Of a DNA stretch of 64,000 nt, positions 42,005 through 50,781 are shown in pieces. This DNA comes from an uncultured Pelagibacteraceae bacterium. GTDB taxonomy: Bacteria; Pseudomonadota; Alphaproteobacteria; Pelagibacterales; Pelagibacteraceae. The stretch lies in NCBI GenBank assembly GCA_902613545.1, contig CACMHW010000001.1, positions 205,114 through 269,113 on the forward strand. The letters run 5' to 3'. Under the pieces are notes generated by a model, which made no database searches, was not told the origin of the DNA, and saw nothing but the letters and a program-made list of their open reading frames with translations. Position 1 is the first letter of the stretch, and every line of letters begins with the position of its first letter. A program made the position numbers and the translations under genes.

Positions 42005-42961
42005 CTAATTCACCTGATCCTGAGGTTTATTACCAGAAAAAAAATCCTCAAGATTTTTTGTAGCCCTAAATGCCATATCCCACCTAGTTCTTTTTGTAGC
42101 GCTTCCTAAATGTGGAAGTAAAAAAATATTTTTTAACTTCAAATATTCTGGATGAATTTTTGGCTCACCATTGTAAACATCTAAACCGTAAGCGAATACT
42201 TTTCCGCTTTTCAATGCTTCGATCATAGCTTCATCGTCTACTATATCTCCCCTGGCTGCATTACCTATCACAGTATTTTCCTCTAGATAGCTTAGAGTTT
42301 CTTTATTAACAAGTTTTGTTGTTTCAGGAGTAGCGGGACAATTGATCGACAAGAATTCACTTTGCTTAAAAAGACTTTTTAAATCTTTATGGTAAATTGC
42401 TCCATCTTCCAAGTCGGGGGGAAGTTTGTTTCTATTATGGTAATGAATTTCCATATTAAAAGCCTTAGCTCTTTTAGCGACCGCTCTTCCAATTCTGCCC
42501 ATTCCAAGTATGCCTATTTTTTTATTAGACATTTGTTTGCCTAACAAGAAATCCCAAGACCATTTCCAACTTTGGGTTTCAGCTGCTAAACGTCCTTCAT
42601 AAGCTTTTCTAGAAGCACCTAGTAAAAGTAGAATCTGAATATCTGCCGTTGCGTCTGTTAGAACATCAGGTGTGTTTGTGACGGTAATTCCTTTTTCTTT
42701 TGCAGCTTTAATATCTATATTACCAAAACCAACTGCACCATTAGCAATAATTTTTATAGAGCTCGAAAGTTTAGAGATTGTATCAGCATTAATAGGATCT
42801 GAAACAGAACTTAATATTCCGTCAAAATCTTTTGAGCCATCTATTATTTCTTGAGGTTTATAAATTTTATCGTCTTTATTTAAGGTTACTTCAAATAATT
42901 CTTTCAGTTTCTCCTCATTTTCTTTAAGGAGTCTTCTAGTAACAAAAATTTTTTTTTTCAT
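42005..42961 (-). CDS. D-2-hydroxyacid dehydrogenase, glyoxylate/hydroxypyruvate reductase type
   Basis: A 318-residue NAD(P)-dependent dehydrogenase of the D-2-hydroxyacid family. The Rossmann motif is 'GILGMGRIGRAVAKRAKAF' (about 148-166), with catalytic Arg in 'NAARGDIVDDEAM', Glu further on and catalytic His in 'LLPHLGSAT'. In this group it typically reduces glyoxylate or hydroxypyruvate. It lies 1 base downstream of glcF, so its product or substrate is probably glycolate/glyoxylate: it may run the reverse of GlcDEF or handle hydroxypyruvate. Confidence 0.88.
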   Translation of the reverse strand: MKKKIFVTRRLLKENEEKLKELFEVTLNKDDKIYKPQEIIDGSKDFDGILSSVSDPINADTISKLSSSIKIIANGAVGFGNIDIKAAKEKGITVTNTPDVLTDATADIQILLLLGASRKAYEGRLAAETQSWKWSWDFLLGKQMSNKKIGILGMGRIGRAVAKRAKAFNMEIHYHNRNKLPPDLEDGAIYHKDLKSLFKQSEFLSINCPATPETTKLVNKETLSYLEENTVIGNAARGDIVDDEAMIEALKSGKVFAYGLDVYNGEPKIHPEYLKLKNIFLLPHLGSATKRTRWDMAFRATKNLEDFFSGNKPQDQVN

Positions 42962-42962
42962 T

Positions 42963-44261
42963 TTAGAAATTGTTTAATTTATATGGCTTTGGACCTCCGG
43001 TAAACCAATCAAGTAACTCTACTGTATGGATAATTGGTATTCGAGTACCAGCTGAAATTTGTGTCATACAACCAATATTGCCTGTTGAAATAAAATCAGG
43101 TGAAATTTTTTCTATATTATTTACTTTATTCTTTAAAAGTGATTTTGCCATTTTTTGGTGTAAAATATTGTAAGTACCCGCGGAGCCACAACACAAATGT
43201 CCCTCTGGAATATCTAGTACTTCGTTACCAGTTTTTGAAATTAAGTCTTTTGGTTGATCGTGAACTTTTTGTCCATGTTGCATCGAACATGCTGAATGAT
43301 AGGCTATTCTATATTTTTTTTCTGAGTTTAAATTTATGTTTAATTTTAAATTTTCGTCGAGGTACTCAGTAATATCTTTAGTTAATTCTGAAATTTTTTT
43401 TGCTTTCTTTTTTAAGTCTTTATCATTTTTAAAAATATGACCATAGTCTTTTAAAGTTGTCCCGCATCCAGATGTATTACTTATTATCGCATCCAATCCA
43501 TTTTTAAGATACTCTTCGTGCCAGCTCTCAATATTTTTTTTAAATGACTCGTGTGCTAGTTTTTGTTTTCCCAAATGATGATTTAAAGAACCACAACAAT
43601 TAATATCTGGCATTACTACGACTTCAACATTGTGTCTATTTAAAAGTCTTATAGTAGCCTCGTTTATTTCAGGAGAAATAACTCTTTGCACACATCCAGT
43701 TAGTAAAGCCACTCTTGAAACCTTCTTACCTTTATTAACCTCGTAAACTTTTTGATCTTTTAATTTTTTTCCTGGGATTTTATCTGGCATTAAATTTAAT
43801 GCGTTTCTAATAAATTTTGGAAATAAAAAACTAAATGGTTTTATTATTTTAGATGATAAAGCCATTAACAAAAACATTTTTGGTCTCGGTAGTACAAAAG
43901 AAAGTATATTTCTAAATACTCTATCTAAAAAAGGCCTTTTGTAAGTTTCTTCAACATAATTCCTACCATGGTCAATTAAATGCATATAGTTCACTCCTGA
44001 AGGGCAAGTCGTCATACATGAGTAACAGGATAAACAACTATCTATGTGCTTTGCTATTTCTTTTGTGGCCGGTTTTTTATTCTCTAACATATCTTTTATA
44101 AGATATATTCTTCCTCTTGGTCCTTCTAACTCCTCTCCATTTACTTGATAAGTTGGGCAAGTAGCATTACACATTCCACAGTGAACGCATTTCCTTATAA
44201 TTGTTTCACTCGTTTTATTATCTTTGTCTTGAAGTTGTTTATCTGTAAATGATGTTTGCAT
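42963..44261 (-). CDS. glcF: Glycolate oxidase iron-sulfur subunit
   Basis: The electron-transfer subunit of glycolate dehydrogenase, at the membrane. The 432-residue protein has two [4Fe-4S] motifs, 'CVHCGMCNATCPTY' (about 26-39) and 'CLSCYSCMTTCPSG' (about 77-90), and two CCG domains ('LTGCVQRVISPEIN', 'DINCCGSLNHHLG', 'HSACSMQHGQ', 'HLCCGSAGTYN'). It starts one base downstream of glcE. It passes electrons from GlcD flavin to quinone. Confidence 0.95.
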   Translation of the reverse strand: MQTSFTDKQLQDKDNKTSETIIRKCVHCGMCNATCPTYQVNGEELEGPRGRIYLIKDMLENKKPATKEIAKHIDSCLSCYSCMTTCPSGVNYMHLIDHGRNYVEETYKRPFLDRVFRNILSFVLPRPKMFLLMALSSKIIKPFSFLFPKFIRNALNLMPDKIPGKKLKDQKVYEVNKGKKVSRVALLTGCVQRVISPEINEATIRLLNRHNVEVVVMPDINCCGSLNHHLGKQKLAHESFKKNIESWHEEYLKNGLDAIISNTSGCGTTLKDYGHIFKNDKDLKKKAKKISELTKDITEYLDENLKLNINLNSEKKYRIAYHSACSMQHGQKVHDQPKDLISKTGNEVLDIPEGHLCCGSAGTYNILHQKMAKSLLKNKVNNIEKISPDFISTGNIGCMTQISAGTRIPIIHTVELLDWFTGGPKPYKLNNF

Positions 44262-45521
44262 TTAAATTCCTGTGTACATTTTCCCTGGATTAAAAATTCT
44301 TTTAGGGTCAAAACTCCTTTTAATTTTTTCACTTATTTTATACTTAATTGGATCTATTGTAAAAATATCAGCAGAAGCTTTTAGATCCTCTTCAACTTTA
44401 ATTAAAGTAATATATCCTTGATGTTTTTTTACTGTATCCTTGATTTCACTAAGAATTTTTGTATTCAATTGATCAAATGAGGCCCAGATTAGACCACCTC
44501 CCCAATCAATAAAATATTTAATCTCAAAATTTTTAAGTTTTTGGATAACCTGTAAGGTTTCGCTCATTGGCAAAACTATTCTTAATAAATTACTTTTTAA
44601 ACTTTTAAAAACCTCTAAATTTTTTGTCCTACTCCAAAAAATATTACTTTGCTCACTATCTAAAATAGAAAGCTCTTGATCCAAAAGACCTAATTCTTTA
44701 GACAATCTGTTTGCTCTTTGATCCACAGAATTTGTTGGACCTTCAATTCTTATAGCAGTTAAGCCTCCATCGTGTGTAAGATCATTCAGAACAAAATCTT
44801 TTCCAAAATAGTCTGGATAAAAAACTCCGCCGGATGGATCTGTAGAAGATGACAATGCTTTTCCAAGAAAGTCTAGTGCCTTTTTAAGATGAGGGTTCTT
44901 TATAATTAAAGTTTTACTTGTTTCTGGTTTTGGTAAAACTTTTATTGAAAGCTCAGTTAATATCGTGAGTGTTCCAAAAGATCCTGATACTAATTTACTT
45001 AAATCATAACCGGTAACATTTTTAACTACTGTTCCCCCAGATTTAATAGTTTCACCTTTTCCGTTAATCCCTTGAAATCCAAGTATGTGATCTCGAACAC
45101 TTCCAACTTTAAATCTTCGTGATCCAGCAAAATTACATGAAACGACCCCGCCAATCGAACCGCTGTTACTTTCCCCAGAAAATAAGTAACCAAAATCATT
45201 CGGTTCAAAAGCTAATTGCTGATTATTTTTGTCTAGCTCCCCTATTATTTCTTTCAAAGGTGTACCAGCTTTAACTTTGATATAGAGCTCTTCAGGTTTA
45301 TAATCAATTATACCTTTATAATCAGAGAGATCTAAAGTTTTTTCAGATTGAAAATTTCTTCCAATTTTATTTTTTGATTTTAATCCATTGATTTCTAGAG
45401 GTATATTTTTTCTATAACAAGTTTTAACTATCTCAACTATTTCCTCTCTTGAAGTAGGTTTAAAAATATTTTGATTAAAATCTAGGGATGTCTGGGAATT
45501 TTGTTTTTCCTCCATGGACAT
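44262..45521 (-). CDS. glcE: Glycolate oxidase FAD-binding subunit GlcE
   Basis: A FAD/PCMH-type protein that forms glycolate dehydrogenase with GlcD and GlcF. The ATG at 45521 gives 419 residues; upstream AGGGAGAG is a good ribosome-binding site. A longer start at 45542 is possible but less likely. 'IKVKAGTPLKEIIGELDKNNQQLAFEP' and 'GSIGGVVSCNFAGSRRFKVGSVRDHILG' are the FAD-binding segments; C-terminal 'IKRSFDPKRIFNPGKMY' is typical. It overlaps glcD by 47 bases. Confidence 0.93.
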   Translation of the reverse strand: MSMEEKQNSQTSLDFNQNIFKPTSREEIVEIVKTCYRKNIPLEINGLKSKNKIGRNFQSEKTLDLSDYKGIIDYKPEELYIKVKAGTPLKEIIGELDKNNQQLAFEPNDFGYLFSGESNSGSIGGVVSCNFAGSRRFKVGSVRDHILGFQGINGKGETIKSGGTVVKNVTGYDLSKLVSGSFGTLTILTELSIKVLPKPETSKTLIIKNPHLKKALDFLGKALSSSTDPSGGVFYPDYFGKDFVLNDLTHDGGLTAIRIEGPTNSVDQRANRLSKELGLLDQELSILDSEQSNIFWSRTKNLEVFKSLKSNLLRIVLPMSETLQVIQKLKNFEIKYFIDWGGGLIWASFDQLNTKILSEIKDTVKKHQGYITLIKVEEDLKASADIFTIDPIKYKISEKIKRSFDPKRIFNPGKMYTGI

Positions 45522-46971
45522 GAACTCTCCCTTCCTCAGCACATTTTCTAAGTATTGGATAAACTTTGCCTGGATTTAATAATGAGTTTGGATCTAAAGC
45601 AACTTTAATTGTTAATTGTTGTTGTATATCTTTATCACTGAATGCTTCACACATTAATTCTCTTTTCTCTATACCAACTCCGTGTTCACCGGTTAGAGCC
45701 CCACCGACTTTTACGCAATACTTTAAGATATCAGCTCCAAACTCCTCGCATTTCCTTAAAGACTCTTTGTCATTTGCATCAAACATAATTAGAGGATGGA
45801 GGTTTCCATCTCCTGCATGAAATGCGTTGGCAACTGGCAAATTATATTTTTTAGAAAGTCTTGAAATTTCATTTAAAACCTCAGCAAGTTTTCCTCTAGG
45901 TATTGAACCATCCATACACATGTAATCAGGCGCTAAAACTCCACATGCCGGAAAAGCTGCTTTCCTACCGGCCCAAAATTTTAATCTCTCTTCATTTGAT
46001 TTACTAATTTTTAAACTTGATGAATTATTTTTTTCAGCAATTTCTTTTGTCTTTTGAATGTAAGCTTCAACTTCATGTTCTGTTCCATCAAATTCTACAA
46101 TCATCATCGCCTCTGCATCAGTTGGGTAACCTGCTTTGGAATAATCATTAGTTGCTTTCGTCAGAGCCTTATCCATTATTTCCATCCCAGCCGGTATACA
46201 TCCCTCTGCAATTATTTCAGCAACACAGTTTCCTGCATCTTCAATTGATGGAAACCCAACTAAAGCGGCTTTGACAACTTCAGGCGACTTTAAAATTTTT
46301 ACAGTGACCTCTGTGATAACACCAAGTAAACCCTCTGAACCTGTCATCAAGCCCAAGAAATCATATCCCTCTGCGTCCATAGCTTTACCACCAAATTTAG
46401 TAACAGTTCCATCCATTAAAACTACTTGAATACCCAAAAGATTATTTGTGGTAGCACCGTATTTAAGAGAATGAACCCCGCCAGAATTTTCAGCTACGTT
46501 TCCGCCTATGGAACATGCGATTTGGCTTGACGGATCCGGAGCATAATAAAAACCTTTGTCTTGAACAGCATGAGTGATTGCTAAATTTGTTACACAAGGT
46601 TGCGTAACCACACATCTATTTTCATAATCAATTTCAATTATTTTATTAAATTTTCCCATTGCCATTAGAACACAATCTTCTAAAGGCATCGAACCACCAG
46701 ATAAACCTGTACCTGCTCCTCTTGGGACTACTTTAACTTTGTTCTCATTACAATATTTTAAAATTTGACTAACTTCCTCAACTGTCTCAGGCATAACTAC
46801 TAAAAGAGGCATTTGTCTATAAGCCGTCAAGCCGTCAGTTTCGAAAGGTCTTAGTTCATCAGGATTCGAAAGAACATTTTTAGAATTGATAATTCCACGA
46901 AGATCCGATGCAATTTTATCTTTTTTAGACATAATTGCGTTATCAACTTTTGGCATTTGTAAACTGCTCAT
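45475..46971 (-). CDS. glcD: Glycolate oxidase FAD-linked subunit GlcD
   Basis: The catalytic flavoprotein of glycolate dehydrogenase; it oxidises glycolate (and D-lactate in some members) to glyoxylate. The ATG at 46971 is chosen because AGGA lies six bases before it; a TTG at 46977 would add two residues. The product has 498 residues, with PCMH FAD domain 'VPRGAGTGLSGGSMPLEDCVLM', 'CSIGGNVAENSGGVHSLKYG', and C-terminal 'DGNLHPLIMFDAND' and 'SLLNPGKVYP'. It lies 8 bases after the aminotransferase. Confidence 0.95.
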   Translation of the reverse strand: MSSLQMPKVDNAIMSKKDKIASDLRGIINSKNVLSNPDELRPFETDGLTAYRQMPLLVVMPETVEEVSQILKYCNENKVKVVPRGAGTGLSGGSMPLEDCVLMAMGKFNKIIEIDYENRCVVTQPCVTNLAITHAVQDKGFYYAPDPSSQIACSIGGNVAENSGGVHSLKYGATTNNLLGIQVVLMDGTVTKFGGKAMDAEGYDFLGLMTGSEGLLGVITEVTVKILKSPEVVKAALVGFPSIEDAGNCVAEIIAEGCIPAGMEIMDKALTKATNDYSKAGYPTDAEAMMIVEFDGTEHEVEAYIQKTKEIAEKNNSSSLKISKSNEERLKFWAGRKAAFPACGVLAPDYMCMDGSIPRGKLAEVLNEISRLSKKYNLPVANAFHAGDGNLHPLIMFDANDKESLRKCEEFGADILKYCVKVGGALTGEHGVGIEKRELMCEAFSDKDIQQQLTIKVALDPNSLLNPGKVYPILRKCAEEGRVHVHGGKTKFPDIPRF

Positions 46972-46979
46972 AATCAATC

Positions 46980-48143
46980 CTACTTAAGCATTTTTGATAT
47001 TTTATCTAGTGCTTTTTGAATGTTATCCCTTGATGCGGCGAAGCTAAAACGTACATAATCTACTGATGTTTTGCCAAATGCTGTTCCTGGAACAATTGCC
47101 ACACCTGCTTCGTGCATACATTTCTTTGAAAATTCACTTCCACTCATACCTGTTCCCTTTACATTTGGAAAAGCGTAAAACGCTCCACCAGGCATACTGC
47201 ATTCAACACCAGGTAAATCATTTAAACCTTTGTGAATTAATTTTCTTCTTTGATCAAACTTTTCCATCATATGATGTATAGAGTCGTCGGGTCCATCTAA
47301 TGCTGCTATTCCAGCAAATTGTGAAGGCGCATTTACACAAGAAAAACTATTTATAGCTAATTTAGTTACATGAGGAATTAAATTTTCTGGCCACACGCTC
47401 CAGCCCATTCTCCAGCCAGTCATGGAGTAAGCTTTGCTCCATCCATCTAAAACTATCAACCTGTCTTGTAAATCTGGGTAATTGAAAAAAGTCGGCATCT
47501 CTTTTCCATCGAAAATTTGTCTGCTATAAATTTCATCACTAAGAATAGTAACGTGTGGATGTTTCTTTAAACCTTCAGCAAGAAAATCAATTGCAGGTTT
47601 TTCAACAAAACTTCCTGTTGGATTATTGGGATTAATCAGTATTACAAGACGAGTTTTGTCTGTTATCAAAGATAAAATTTTTTCAGGATCAAATTTTAAA
47701 TCTTTTTCTTTTGTTAAATCATATGGAACTGCTTTGGCACCAGTATAATTGATCATAGACTCATAAATGGGAAAACCAGGTGTTGGATGAACTATTTCTG
47801 CACTAGGCTCACCGATCATTTGAATAGCAAAGTACATTGTAGGTTTTCCACCAGGCATAATCATAATCCGCTCGGGACTAACTTCTTTTTTATATAAACT
47901 TTTTATTTTTCTTGAAACTGCTTGCCGGCATTCAGCAATCCCGTTAGCTAAAACATATCCATGATGTCCGTCATCAATAGCTTTTTTTGCTGCGTTCATA
48001 ATATGTTTAGGAGTCATAAAATCTGGCTGACCTAAACCTAAGTGAATCATTTCTTTACCCTGAGCTTCGAGCTTCTTAGCTTCAGCTAAGACACTAAAAG
48101 CAGTTTCTGTTCCAAGTCTCTCTAAATTTTTTGCTAATTTCAT
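46980..48143 (-). CDS. Class I/II aminotransferase (PLP-dependent)
   Basis: A 387-residue fold-type I aminotransferase. The PLP Lys is in 'LDGWSKAYSMTGWRMGW', the Asn/Asp cofactor residues in 'NPNNPTGSF' and 'ILSDEIYSRQIF', and the carboxylate-binding Arg in 'VDYVRFSFAASRD'. It resembles aspartate/alanine-type enzymes, but the substrate is not fixed by sequence. Position just upstream of glcDEF, and within a 2-hydroxyacid/2-oxoacid cluster, makes glyoxylate-to-glycine transamination a reasonable guess. Confidence 0.85.
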   Translation of the reverse strand: MKLAKNLERLGTETAFSVLAEAKKLEAQGKEMIHLGLGQPDFMTPKHIMNAAKKAIDDGHHGYVLANGIAECRQAVSRKIKSLYKKEVSPERIMIMPGGKPTMYFAIQMIGEPSAEIVHPTPGFPIYESMINYTGAKAVPYDLTKEKDLKFDPEKILSLITDKTRLVILINPNNPTGSFVEKPAIDFLAEGLKKHPHVTILSDEIYSRQIFDGKEMPTFFNYPDLQDRLIVLDGWSKAYSMTGWRMGWSVWPENLIPHVTKLAINSFSCVNAPSQFAGIAALDGPDDSIHHMMEKFDQRRKLIHKGLNDLPGVECSMPGGAFYAFPNVKGTGMSGSEFSKKCMHEAGVAIVPGTAFGKTSVDYVRFSFAASRDNIQKALDKISKMLK

Positions 48144-48192
48144 ATCCTAAACCTAGTATTTATTTACACTTTTGCAAACTAGTTTTTTTGCA

Positions 48193-49341
48193 TCACCTAT
48201 ATACAATTTTTGTTTTATTTAGCTCTTTTATGCTTTTACATCCCAATAAAATCATATCTCGTCTGATCTCATCCCTCATTCTCTTTAAAATTTGCTCAAC
48301 TCCTTTTTGGCCACCAGCGCCTAATGCAAATAAAAAACCTTTTCCGAAACTACAAGCTGTTGCTCCTAAAGATAGTGCTTTAAGAACGTGAGTGCCTCTT
48401 CTTACTCCTCCATCTAAAATGATTTCTATTTTGCCCCCAACTGCATCAGCTATTGCGGGCAACTGATCGAAAGGCGATCTAGACCCATCAAGTTGTCTAC
48501 CTCCATGATTTGAAAGCATTATTGCCGAAGCTCCAATTTCAACAGCTCTCTTTGCGTCTTCTACTGACATTACGCCTTTTAAAGCAAAAGGTCCTCCCCA
48601 TTTCTTTACAACATATTCAGCATCTTTCCAGCTCATTGCCGGATCGTATTGTTCGTTGATGTATTCCATTACACCTTTTGCAATGCTTGATCCTTTTTTA
48701 GTCCAGTGAGAAACATTTGCGAGTTGAAATTTTTCGTGTGTTAAATAATTAAATGCCCATTTAGGATGCGATGCAAAACTCATCAAACTTTTTAAAGTAA
48801 GCTTTGGCGGCGTAGTAAATCCCCATCTATGGTCTCTTTCTCGATTACCTGCAACCACAGTATCGACTGTTAAACACATCGCTTTAAATCCAGAACTTTT
48901 ACACCTATCAATTAGGTTGTCTGTGAGACCTTGGTCTTTATGAATGTAAAGTTGAAAAAGTTTTGGACCCCCTGAAATGTTAGCTACTTCCTCAATTGAA
49001 GAAGTTGCCATAGTAGACATGCTATAAAATGTTCCAAATTTTTCAGCGGCTCTTGCAGAAGCCTTATCTCCATCATGATGATAAAGTCTTTGCATAGCTG
49101 TTGGTGATAAAAAAAGTGGCATATCAATTTTTTGACCAAAAACATTTGTTGAAAGATCCGGTTCACCAACGCTTGCAAGAATATTAGGGACTAGATCACA
49201 TTTTAAAAAAGACTCTGTATTTCTTCTAAGTGTTGTTTCATCGTCAGCACCGCCATCTATATAATGAAATATTGGTCCTGGTAAATTTTTTTTTGCTAAT
49301 TTTCTAAAATCATCAAAGTTATAACAATCATTTAAATTCAT
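48193..49341 (-). CDS. FMN-dependent alpha-hydroxy acid oxidase/dehydrogenase
   Basis: A 382-residue TIM-barrel flavoprotein of the L-lactate dehydrogenase/glycolate oxidase family. FMN site and catalytic residues: 'PLFLSPTAMQRLYH', 'SMSTMATSSIEEV', 'FQLYIHKDQ', 'ALKGVMSVEDAK', the catalytic His in SNHGGRQLDGS and 'ILDGGVRRGTHVLKALSLGA'. It could oxidise L-lactate, glycolate or mandelate-like acids. It is the first gene of the hydroxyacid cluster, 49 bases before the aminotransferase. It is a second, FMN-type route beside GlcDEF. Confidence 0.88.
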   Translation of the reverse strand: MNLNDCYNFDDFRKLAKKNLPGPIFHYIDGGADDETTLRRNTESFLKCDLVPNILASVGEPDLSTNVFGQKIDMPLFLSPTAMQRLYHHDGDKASARAAEKFGTFYSMSTMATSSIEEVANISGGPKLFQLYIHKDQGLTDNLIDRCKSSGFKAMCLTVDTVVAGNRERDHRWGFTTPPKLTLKSLMSFASHPKWAFNYLTHEKFQLANVSHWTKKGSSIAKGVMEYINEQYDPAMSWKDAEYVVKKWGGPFALKGVMSVEDAKRAVEIGASAIMLSNHGGRQLDGSRSPFDQLPAIADAVGGKIEIILDGGVRRGTHVLKALSLGATACSFGKGFLFALGAGGQKGVEQILKRMRDEIRRDMILLGCKSIKELNKTKIVYR

Positions 49342-49346
49342 TGTTA

Positions 49347-49850
49347 TTAAAAGTTTTTAGAAAATGTTATTTGTTGATTATCTGTTCCAGGATTAGTATC
49401 ACCCCAATCATTATTCGATAAATGGCTATAACTGTAACTTAATTTTGAATTTTCAAAAATATCTAGGCCAACTTTAATTTCACTTTTGAACTCAAGAGCG
49501 CTTCCTAAATCTTTGCCGTCTCCTTTTTCATAATACCCAGGTGAAAAACTAGGTAAGATTTTTAATGGACCAATTCCGTATTGACCTTCAACGCCAGTAT
49601 ATAAATAAACAGAGCTGTTTCCAGTTATGAAAGCTCCAGAGATAGGTTTAAATTTTCCTAGAAAGGTATCTCTAAACAAATTAGGATTTTTATGTTCTAT
49701 ACCAAATAATGTAGTTTGATCATCGCCTTCCTCATCGATGACATCAAAAGTTCCTGTATAAAAAGATAGGTCAGAACTACCTTCATCAGCGTGTATTGAT
49801 GAAACTAAAAATAGAAAAGAAAATAAAAATGCTAGTAAACGAAATTTCAT
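49347..49850 (-). CDS. PagL-like outer-membrane protein, possible lipid A 3-O-deacylase
   Basis: The ATG at 49850 gives 167 residues with a Sec signal (hydrophobic run to about residue 19, cleavage near IHA/DE). The rest alternates polar and hydrophobic residues like a small beta-barrel and ends in Phe, an outer-membrane signature. The 'YSHLSNNDWGDTNPGTDNQ' segment carries His 143 and Ser 145 in H-x-S-N form and an acidic residue at 157, matching the His-Ser-Glu site of PagL (PF09411), here with Asp in place of Glu. It is 6 bases after the hydroxyacid oxidase and before ccmH. Enzyme activity is an inference. Confidence 0.65.
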   Translation of the reverse strand: MKFRLLAFLFSFLFLVSSIHADEGSSDLSFYTGTFDVIDEEGDDQTTLFGIEHKNPNLFRDTFLGKFKPISGAFITGNSSVYLYTGVEGQYGIGPLKILPSFSPGYYEKGDGKDLGSALEFKSEIKVGLDIFENSKLSYSYSHLSNNDWGDTNPGTDNQQITFSKNF

Positions 49851-49894
49851 TGGGAAAAAATACAACTAAATATCTAAGATGTACAGTTTGGATT

Positions 49895-50263
49895 TTAAGT
49901 TTTTTTTGACTGTTTTCTTATTAAAAAAACAATAATTGCGCCTCCAAAGATCAATACTAAATAAGGAAGGCTCCACAGTAAAAGATTACCAGCGTTTAGC
50001 TTGGGATTATATAAGATCCAGTCTCCATATTTTTCTGAGAGAAAATCATAAATTTCATCCTCTGATTTGCCATTCTTAATCAAGTCTTTAACAACCATTT
50101 TAAGCGTTATAGCAAAATCAGAATTTGAGTCAGCTATTGATTGACCTTGGCAAACTAAGCATCTTAAATTTTTATGTATTTTACTTTCATCAATTGGCTC
50201 AGTTGAACCAAGATTTAAATTAAAGCTAATAAAAAAAATGGTCAGAAAAATTTTTATCTTCAT
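49895..50263 (-). CDS. ccmH: Cytochrome c maturation protein CcmH
   Basis: CcmH reduces the Cys of apocytochrome c so heme can attach. The 122-residue protein has an N-terminal signal, the redox motif RCLVCQGQSIADS at about 33-45, 'KMVVKDLIKNGKSEDEIYDFLSEKYGDWILYNP' and a C-terminal membrane helix. The TPR domain sometimes fused as CcmI is not present here. The start overlaps the ccmG end as ATGA. Last gene of ccmCDEFGH. Confidence 0.95.
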   Translation of the reverse strand: MKIKIFLTIFFISFNLNLGSTEPIDESKIHKNLRCLVCQGQSIADSNSDFAITLKMVVKDLIKNGKSEDEIYDFLSEKYGDWILYNPKLNAGNLLLWSLPYLVLIFGGAIIVFLIRKQSKKT

Positions 50264-50781
50264 AAATTATTTATTATTTTTTTTATATTATTTAGGTCTT
50301 GTTTTGTAAGAGGTCCAACAAATTTTTTGATTATCGTTAATTTATTATCTATTAAAATGCTTTCAGGAATACCATATATTCCAAAATTGACCGACTGTTT
50401 TCCATTGCTGTCTCTGGCTAAATATTCATAAGGATCACCTAAATCTTTTAAAAATTTTAAAGCATTAATTTTTTTATCTTTAAAATTTACTCCTAATATT
50501 TTTATATTATTTTCTTTTGACAATTCCATTAACTGTGGATGTTCTATTCTACATGGAGCACACCAAGATGCCCAAAAGTTGATTAAAGTAAAACTATTCA
50601 TTTTAAAATCATCGTCTGTAAAAATACTATCATCTTCAAAACTTACTAATTCTATTTCACCTAATTTATTTCCAACTAAAGACTCAGTATTATAATTTGA
50701 ACTTTTGTTTAAAGATAAAAAAAATATTCCAAGAATAAAAATTAAAAGAGATATTATTGTAATTTTAATTATTTTTTGCAT
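50260..50781 (-). CDS. ccmG: Thiol:disulfide interchange protein CcmG/DsbE
   Basis: Periplasmic thioredoxin-like protein tethered by an N-terminal helix; it passes reducing power to CcmH or apocytochrome. It has 173 residues, with the CxxC motif in 'FWASWCAPCRIEHP' and the cis-Pro in 'GIYGIPESILID'. It overlaps ccmF by 17 bases at the start and ccmH at the end. Confidence 0.95.
   Translation of the reverse strand: MQKIIKITIISLLIFILGIFFLSLNKSSNYNTESLVGNKLGEIELVSFEDDSIFTDDDFKMNSFTLINFWASWCAPCRIEHPQLMELSKENNIKILGVNFKDKKINALKFLKDLGDPYEYLARDSNGKQSVNFGIYGIPESILIDNKLTIIKKFVGPLTKQDLNNIKKIINNL

Noticed and set aside
48144..48192. TGCAAA/TTTGCA hairpin with T-run between the hydroxyacid oxidase and aminotransferase genes
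   Set aside because: Only six weak pairs, and the T-run lies on the plus strand, opposite to gene direction; not convincing as a terminator.
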